Part shown: positions 13,738 through 16,655 of the stretch, one piece after another
Numbering within the stretch: the stretch's first letter is position 1
How the letters are laid out: each line of letters opens with the position of its first letter
From: CAZGVV01 sp964529155
GTDB taxonomy: Bacteria > Pseudomonadota > Alphaproteobacteria > Rickettsiales > SXRF01
DNA length: 16,655 bases
Assembly: GCA_964529155.1 (NCBI GenBank)
Contig: CAZGVV010000046.1
Location: 1-16,655 of the forward strand
Direction: 5' to 3'
Program-made: the position numbers and the translations under genes
Notes under the pieces: generated by a model
What the model was told of the DNA's origin: nothing
Seen by the model: only the letters and a program-made list of their open reading frames with translations
Database searches by the model: none

Positions 13738-14357
13738 ACCTGGGTGTATTGATTTACCATTGGCTAGGCTTTAATGAATTGATTTTCTGGTACATGAACG
13801 CCCCGCACGGCGTGGATTTTGACCGAATTATGCTTTTCATTACCGAACTGGGAGATCGCCATAATTTCCTGTATTATCTGGCTGCTACCGCGATTATTCT
13901 GATGATACGCCTGGTAACGCATGGGTTAAGGCGTCCCAAAGCCATTATACGCGCGGAAGCACGACCTTATATTGCGTTGCTGCTGACCATGGGCATAGGT
14001 TTTGCGTTATATGCTGGAGTGACGCATCTCTTAAAAGATTTCTTCGCCATGCCACGGCCTTATGCCGTATTCCCCGGCACCGTTCACTTTGCTGGCCCAC
14101 CGCCGGACCCAACCCTTGCCTATCAAAGCTTCCCCAGCGGACATGCAGCGATGACGATATTTCTGGTAACTGCCTGGTGGCCTCATCTTTCGCGTTTCTG
14201 GCGTTCACTAGGCGTATGTTTTGTTGCACTGGTCTGCTTCTCACGCATGAATCTTGGTATGCATTTCCCAGCGGATATTGCCGGTGGGTTGCTGATTGGA
14301 TTTATAGCAGCGAAAGTTACGCAACGCTTTATTTATCGCCTATGTAACGCCGCATGA
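13734..14357 (+). CDS. PAP2-family membrane phosphatase
   Basis: A 207-residue integral membrane phosphatase of the type 2 phosphatidic acid phosphatase family. All three active-site motifs are intact: KDFFAMPRP (K101, R108), PSGH (134-137), and SRMNLGMHFPAD (R171, H177, D181). About five or six hydrophobic segments surround them, so the active site should face the periplasm. Likely substrates are lipid phosphates or undecaprenyl diphosphate, which would link it to recycling of the glycan carrier, but substrate cannot be read from sequence. Four-base ATGA overlaps join it to dadA upstream and the hydrolase downstream. Confidence 0.88.
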   Translation: MNLGVLIYHWLGFNELIFWYMNAPHGVDFDRIMLFITELGDRHNFLYYLAATAIILMIRLVTHGLRRPKAIIRAEARPYIALLLTMGIGFALYAGVTHLLKDFFAMPRPYAVFPGTVHFAGPPPDPTLAYQSFPSGHAAMTIFLVTAWWPHLSRFWRSLGVCFVALVCFSRMNLGMHFPADIAGGLLIGFIAAKVTQRFIYRLCNAA

Positions 14358-15223
14358 GCGAACCACGCCATACTGCGCTTGCTGTGCCGTATGTGGCACA
14401 GCCTGAACGCACACATCAGCTAGTGTATCACGAGTGGGGCGACTCTGAAAATCCTCGTGTTGTGCTGTGCATGCATGGACTCACTCGCAATGGCCGGGAT
14501 TTCGATTTTCTAGCCCGCGCATTAGAACGCAATTTTCGCGTCATTGCCCTGGATATGCCCGGGCGCGGCAAAAGCCAGTGGCTGAACGATGGCGCGGAAT
14601 ATAATACCGCCAGCTACATGGCCAATCTCACCTACGTGCTGGATACACTGAAATTACCGGCCGTATATTGGCTAGGCACATCGATGGGCGGTATTTTAGG
14701 GATGATGATGGCAGCCGCGCAACCCGCGCGCGTGCGGGCGCTGTGCTTAAATGACGTCGGCGCCTGGATTCCGGCGGCGGCACTTAGGCGGTTGGGAGAA
14801 TATGTCGGAGTGCAAACGCAATTTCCCGGCTATGCAGCAGCGGAGAAAGCCTTACGCGAAGCCTATGCGCCGTTTGGTCTGACTGATCTGCAGCATTGGC
14901 GGCATTTGTTTGCTCACAGTTTGGAAGAATCACCCGATGGCGGCGTACGCACGACCTATGATCCGGCCATTGGCGCACCCTTTCGGGAAGAAGACCGCAT
15001 TCAAGACATTGATTTGTGGGCAGTGTGGGGAAAAATTACATGCCCGACGCTGCTGCTGCGCGGCGGCATGTCCGACCTGTTTCCTGAAGCCACAGCCCTG
15101 CGCATGCTGGGCTCACGCGCAGGCGTGAACTACCATACGTTCCCTAACATTGGGCACGCGCCCATGTTAATGGAGCCAGGCCAGATAAATATTGTGCGTA
15201 ATTGGTTAGAGCGCCTTTCCTAA
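14354..15223 (+). CDS. Alpha/beta-fold hydrolase
   Basis: A 289-residue cytoplasmic alpha/beta hydrolase with the complete triad: nucleophile S110 in GTSMGG, acid D241 in GGMSDLF, and H268 in NIGHAPML. HG at 41-42 (VLCMHGLTRNGRDF) forms the oxyanion hole, and DMPGRGKS (67-74) is typical of the esterase/lipase and dienelactone-type subgroup. The region between 135 and 220 is the lid. Substrate is unknown. It is the last gene of the dadA operon, with an ATGA overlap to the PAP2 gene, and a strong terminator follows 8 bp after its stop. Confidence 0.88.
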   Translation: MSEPRHTALAVPYVAQPERTHQLVYHEWGDSENPRVVLCMHGLTRNGRDFDFLARALERNFRVIALDMPGRGKSQWLNDGAEYNTASYMANLTYVLDTLKLPAVYWLGTSMGGILGMMMAAAQPARVRALCLNDVGAWIPAAALRRLGEYVGVQTQFPGYAAAEKALREAYAPFGLTDLQHWRHLFAHSLEESPDGGVRTTYDPAIGAPFREEDRIQDIDLWAVWGKITCPTLLLRGGMSDLFPEATALRMLGSRAGVNYHTFPNIGHAPMLMEPGQINIVRNWLERLS

Positions 15224-15231
15224 ACGCAAAA

Positions 15232-15263
15232 AAAAATGGCTGGGTCAATGCCCAGCCATTTTT
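15232..15263. terminator. Bidirectional intrinsic terminator
   Basis: ATGGCTGGG (15236-15244) pairs with CCCAGCCAT (15251-15259) around a 6-base loop, and the stem is extended by an A-run on the left and a T-run on the right. It therefore ends both the plus-strand dadA operon and, from the other side, rpsU on the minus strand. Confidence 0.93.
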
Positions 15264-15281
15264 CGTATTCACAGAAACGAA

Positions 15282-15485
15282 CTAGTCGTTCCGGTCGGCG
15301 AGCTTACGTGCCAGCTTGCGCTGACGGCGCTTGGCTTCTGCCTGCTCACGCACGCGCTGTTCTGAGGGTTTCTCATAATGGCGACGCATCTTCATTTCGC
15401 GGAACAAACCTTCGCGCTGCATTTTTTTCTTTAGCGCGCGGAGCGCCTGGTCCACGTTGTTATCCCGTACGATGACTTCGACCAA
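15282..15485 (-). CDS. rpsU: Small ribosomal subunit protein bS21
   Basis: A 67-residue basic ribosomal protein of the 30S subunit, which aids mRNA recognition near the anti-Shine-Dalgarno. The sequence VEVIVRDNNVDQALRALKKK, then FREMKMRRHYEKPSEQR and a Lys/Arg-rich end, is typical alphaproteobacterial S21. The frame stays open to 15578, but that region holds the promoter and does not match the family. The start chosen is TTG at 15485, which gives the usual MVEV... beginning and has AAGGGGG 8 bases upstream. No ATG or GTG is available at this position. Ends at the shared terminator. Confidence 0.93.
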   Translation of the reverse strand: MVEVIVRDNNVDQALRALKKKMQREGLFREMKMRRHYEKPSEQRVREQAEAKRRQRKLARKLADRND

Positions 15486-15532
15486 ACCGCTTACCCCCTT
15501 CCGATGGATAGAACTAGAGTGAAAAGAGATTG

Positions 15533-15562
15533 AGTTTATCCCGGGAAGATACCTGGTGTCAA
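15533..15562 (-). promoter_or_regulatory. Promoter of rpsU
   Basis: On the minus strand a perfect TTGACA (complement 15557-15562) is followed after 18 bp by TAAACT (15533-15538), or after 16 bp by GATAAA (15535-15540). Initiation near 15527 gives a leader of about 40 nt before the TTG start. This supports the short rpsU start. Confidence 0.65.
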
Positions 15563-15714
15563 TAGTTGCTCGGTGCACTTACTAACCCACAAGCTTCACA
15601 CAATCAAAGCCCGCTGTCATTCAGCCTCCTGCTATTTATGTGCGCATATCAGGCTAACACATTGATTTTAAATGTTTCTGCTCAGCTGCTAGCACAGCTA
15701 TACTCGCTATCTCA

Positions 15715-15743
15715 TTGCTACCACTTTCGAATTACGCTATTCT
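15715..15743 (+). promoter_or_regulatory. Candidate promoter for the prepilin-like gene
   Basis: TTGCTA (15715-15720, 4 of 6) and TATTCT (15738-15743, 4 of 6) are separated by exactly 17 bp. Initiation near 15750 gives a leader of ~42 nt that includes AAGGA at 15782-15786 before the GTG start. Confidence 0.35.
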
Positions 15744-15791
15744 ATAAAGATACTATTTCTGCACTGTTATCAGGCAATTATAAGGACTGGC

Positions 15792-16655
15792 GTGGGCTTA
15801 CATCAACTTCCCCCTTCGTTTCGACGCCACGGCTTTACCCTGCTTCAGGTAAGCATCATCTTGCTTATTTTTGCGATAGCAGCGGCGGCCATTCCCTTTG
15901 GCGGCGGGAAAAATACCGGGGATTATAAAATTGAGCGAACCTATCAGCGCATGCAGCATATTGAAGAAGCCATGAAGGGCTTTATGCTGGCAAACCAGCG
16001 CCGCCCCTGCCCGGCAAAAGCAGTGGATATAAATAACCCGGAGTTTGGGGTTGAAGCCTCAAATTCTGGCTCTTGCGTAGGCGGGTCAATTTCCGCGCCG
16101 CTGGGACCGAATGGCACACAAAGCGTTGGCGGCACGGTACCCACCAAAACACTTAACTTACCCGATGAATATGCCTACGACGCCTGGGGGAATTTTATTA
16201 CTTATGTAGTAGACCAGCGCGCCACCGCAAAAGGATCGGTCGGCTGCCAAGACCCCGGATTCACGGTTGGAAATATTCAGATTAAATCCACAACAACTAC
16301 TTCCACAGCACCAGTGGCGACCCTTACTATGGTGGTCTATATTAGTCATGGCCCTGATCGGCATGGAGCGCTTCTTGTTTCGAGTACGCCAGGCACACGG
16401 TTTAATAGCGATTCCTCAGATCATGATACGCAAAAAAACGCTTCAGATGGTGGTTTTACTAATGTCTTTGTAAAAAAACCGCCCACCTCCACCTTTGATG
16501 ATGTGGTCTACGTTCCCAATCAAGCAGACCCTTCCGCGAACCTATGCTGCTTAGGTGCGTCTTGTAATTCATCATCTAGCTCAAGCTCATCTTCCTCAAC
16601 CTCAAGCTCATCGTCCTCAGGCTCAAGCTCATCGTCCTCAGGCTCAAGCTCATCG
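15792..16655 (+). CDS. Prepilin-like (type IV pilin/pseudopilin) protein with Ser-rich tail, 3' truncated
   Basis: The frame is open for 288 codons to the window edge. The GTG start at 15792 has AAGGA 5 bases upstream. A 14-residue leader (MGLHQLPPSFRRHG) ends in the Gly of a type III prepilin cleavage site, followed by FTLLQVSIILLIFAIAAAAIP, the membrane helix of pilins and pseudopilins. Residue +5 is Gln instead of the near-invariant Glu. The globular part has NQRRPCPA near residue 73, SGSCVGG, and YAYDAWGNFITYVV, the pattern of prepilin-type proteins with a PCPA...DAWGN layout. Seven cysteines could form disulfides, with LCCLGASC shortly before the tail. The protein then runs into a serine-rich repeat. 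Cell-surface or type II/IV export role inferred; no pilus genes lie nearby. Confidence 0.82.
   Translation, partial: MGLHQLPPSFRRHGFTLLQVSIILLIFAIAAAAIPFGGGKNTGDYKIERTYQRMQHIEEAMKGFMLANQRRPCPAKAVDINNPEFGVEASNSGSCVGGSISAPLGPNGTQSVGGTVPTKTLNLPDEYAYDAWGNFITYVVDQRATAKGSVGCQDPGFTVGNIQIKSTTTTSTAPVATLTMVVYISHGPDRHGALLVSSTPGTRFNSDSSDHDTQKNASDGGFTNVFVKKPPTSTFDDVVYVPNQADPSANLCCLGASCNSSSSSSSSSSTSSSSSSGSSSSSSGSSSS
16578..16655 (+). repeat. 21-bp in-frame tandem repeat coding (S/T/G)SSSSSS
   Basis: Units begin at 16578, 16599, 16620 and 16641 (the last cut by the window edge). Each encodes one variable residue (Ser, Thr, Gly, Gly) followed by six serines with the same codon pattern TCA AGC TCA TCG TCC TCA. 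Units 2-4 are nearly identical, indicating recent expansion. Because 21 is a multiple of three, copy number changes would alter tail length without breaking the frame. Confidence 0.9.

Larger units (their letters stand above)
15486..15791. other. Divergent spacer rpsU / prepilin-like gene
   Basis: A 306-bp non-coding, AT-rich region holding the rpsU promoter (15533-15562), the rpsU Shine-Dalgarno (15494-15500), and a plus-strand promoter candidate (15715-15743). A plus-strand open frame from 15566 to 15928 crosses it but has no Shine-Dalgarno and overlaps the true gene in another frame. No RNA gene was recognised. Confidence 0.6.

Noticed and set aside
15486..15578. Longer N-terminus for S21, starting at 15578
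   Set aside because: The extra 31 residues do not match S21 and cover a perfect TTGACA promoter. The TTG at 15485 gives the family's normal MVEV beginning.
15566..15928. Plus-strand 120-residue open frame between rpsU and the prepilin-like gene
   Set aside because: No ribosome site and no protein-like composition. It overlaps the prepilin-like gene in another frame, while that frame has a clear pilin signal and GTG start.

Overview
The window looks like chromosomal DNA of an alphaproteobacterium. The support is a divergent acnA/ccmAB pair with citrate synthase beside it, a 67-residue S21 of alphaproteobacterial type, and moderate GC with mixed codon use. No rRNA, tRNA, CRISPR array, insertion sequence or phage gene was seen. 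Genus cannot be set from this sequence. Both window edges look like natural contig limits: the first ~70 bases do not fit the gene they run into, and the last bases lie inside a tandem repeat.

Layout. (1) 1-4644: the 3' end of gltA (citrate synthase), convergent with ccmA-ccmB (haem exporter for cytochrome c maturation), then acnA (aconitase) divergent from ccmA. (2) 4677-6175: a small uncharacterised gene with a paralogue at 11684, a hairpin-rich spacer, and a 305-residue orphan membrane protein. (3) 6312-10955: a tightly overlapping minus-strand operon in the order rmlD, rmlC, a fused family 2 glycosyltransferase/SDR-like epimerase, D-amino-acid aminotransferase, HAD phosphatase. All four junctions overlap, by 11, 8, 4 and 7 bases. 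It makes dTDP-rhamnose and probably transfers a deoxysugar to a surface glycan; rmlA and rmlB lie elsewhere. (4) 11071-12397: three small plus-strand genes: a two-helix membrane protein, the second paralogue, and a 79-residue orphan with a strong ribosome site. (5) 12478-15223: an operon of dadA (D-amino acid dehydrogenase), a PAP2 phosphatase and an alpha/beta hydrolase, joined by ATGA overlaps and closed by a strong bidirectional terminator shared with rpsU. (6) 15792-end: a truncated prepilin-like protein with a GTG start and a serine-rich 21-bp tandem repeat running off the edge.

The central enzymes are ordinary. The material worth a second look is the two-member family with the core WCYVAVKPS, whose genes both lack a Shine-Dalgarno and both have a -10-like box at the distance expected for leaderless mRNA; the glycosyltransferase-epimerase fusion; the prepilin with Gln instead of Glu at +5; three TGTCATA boxes at exact 11-bp spacing over the rmlD start; and the dadA leader, with a pyrimidine tract and a hairpin at the start codon. 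No clearly new multi-gene system such as a defence island was found.
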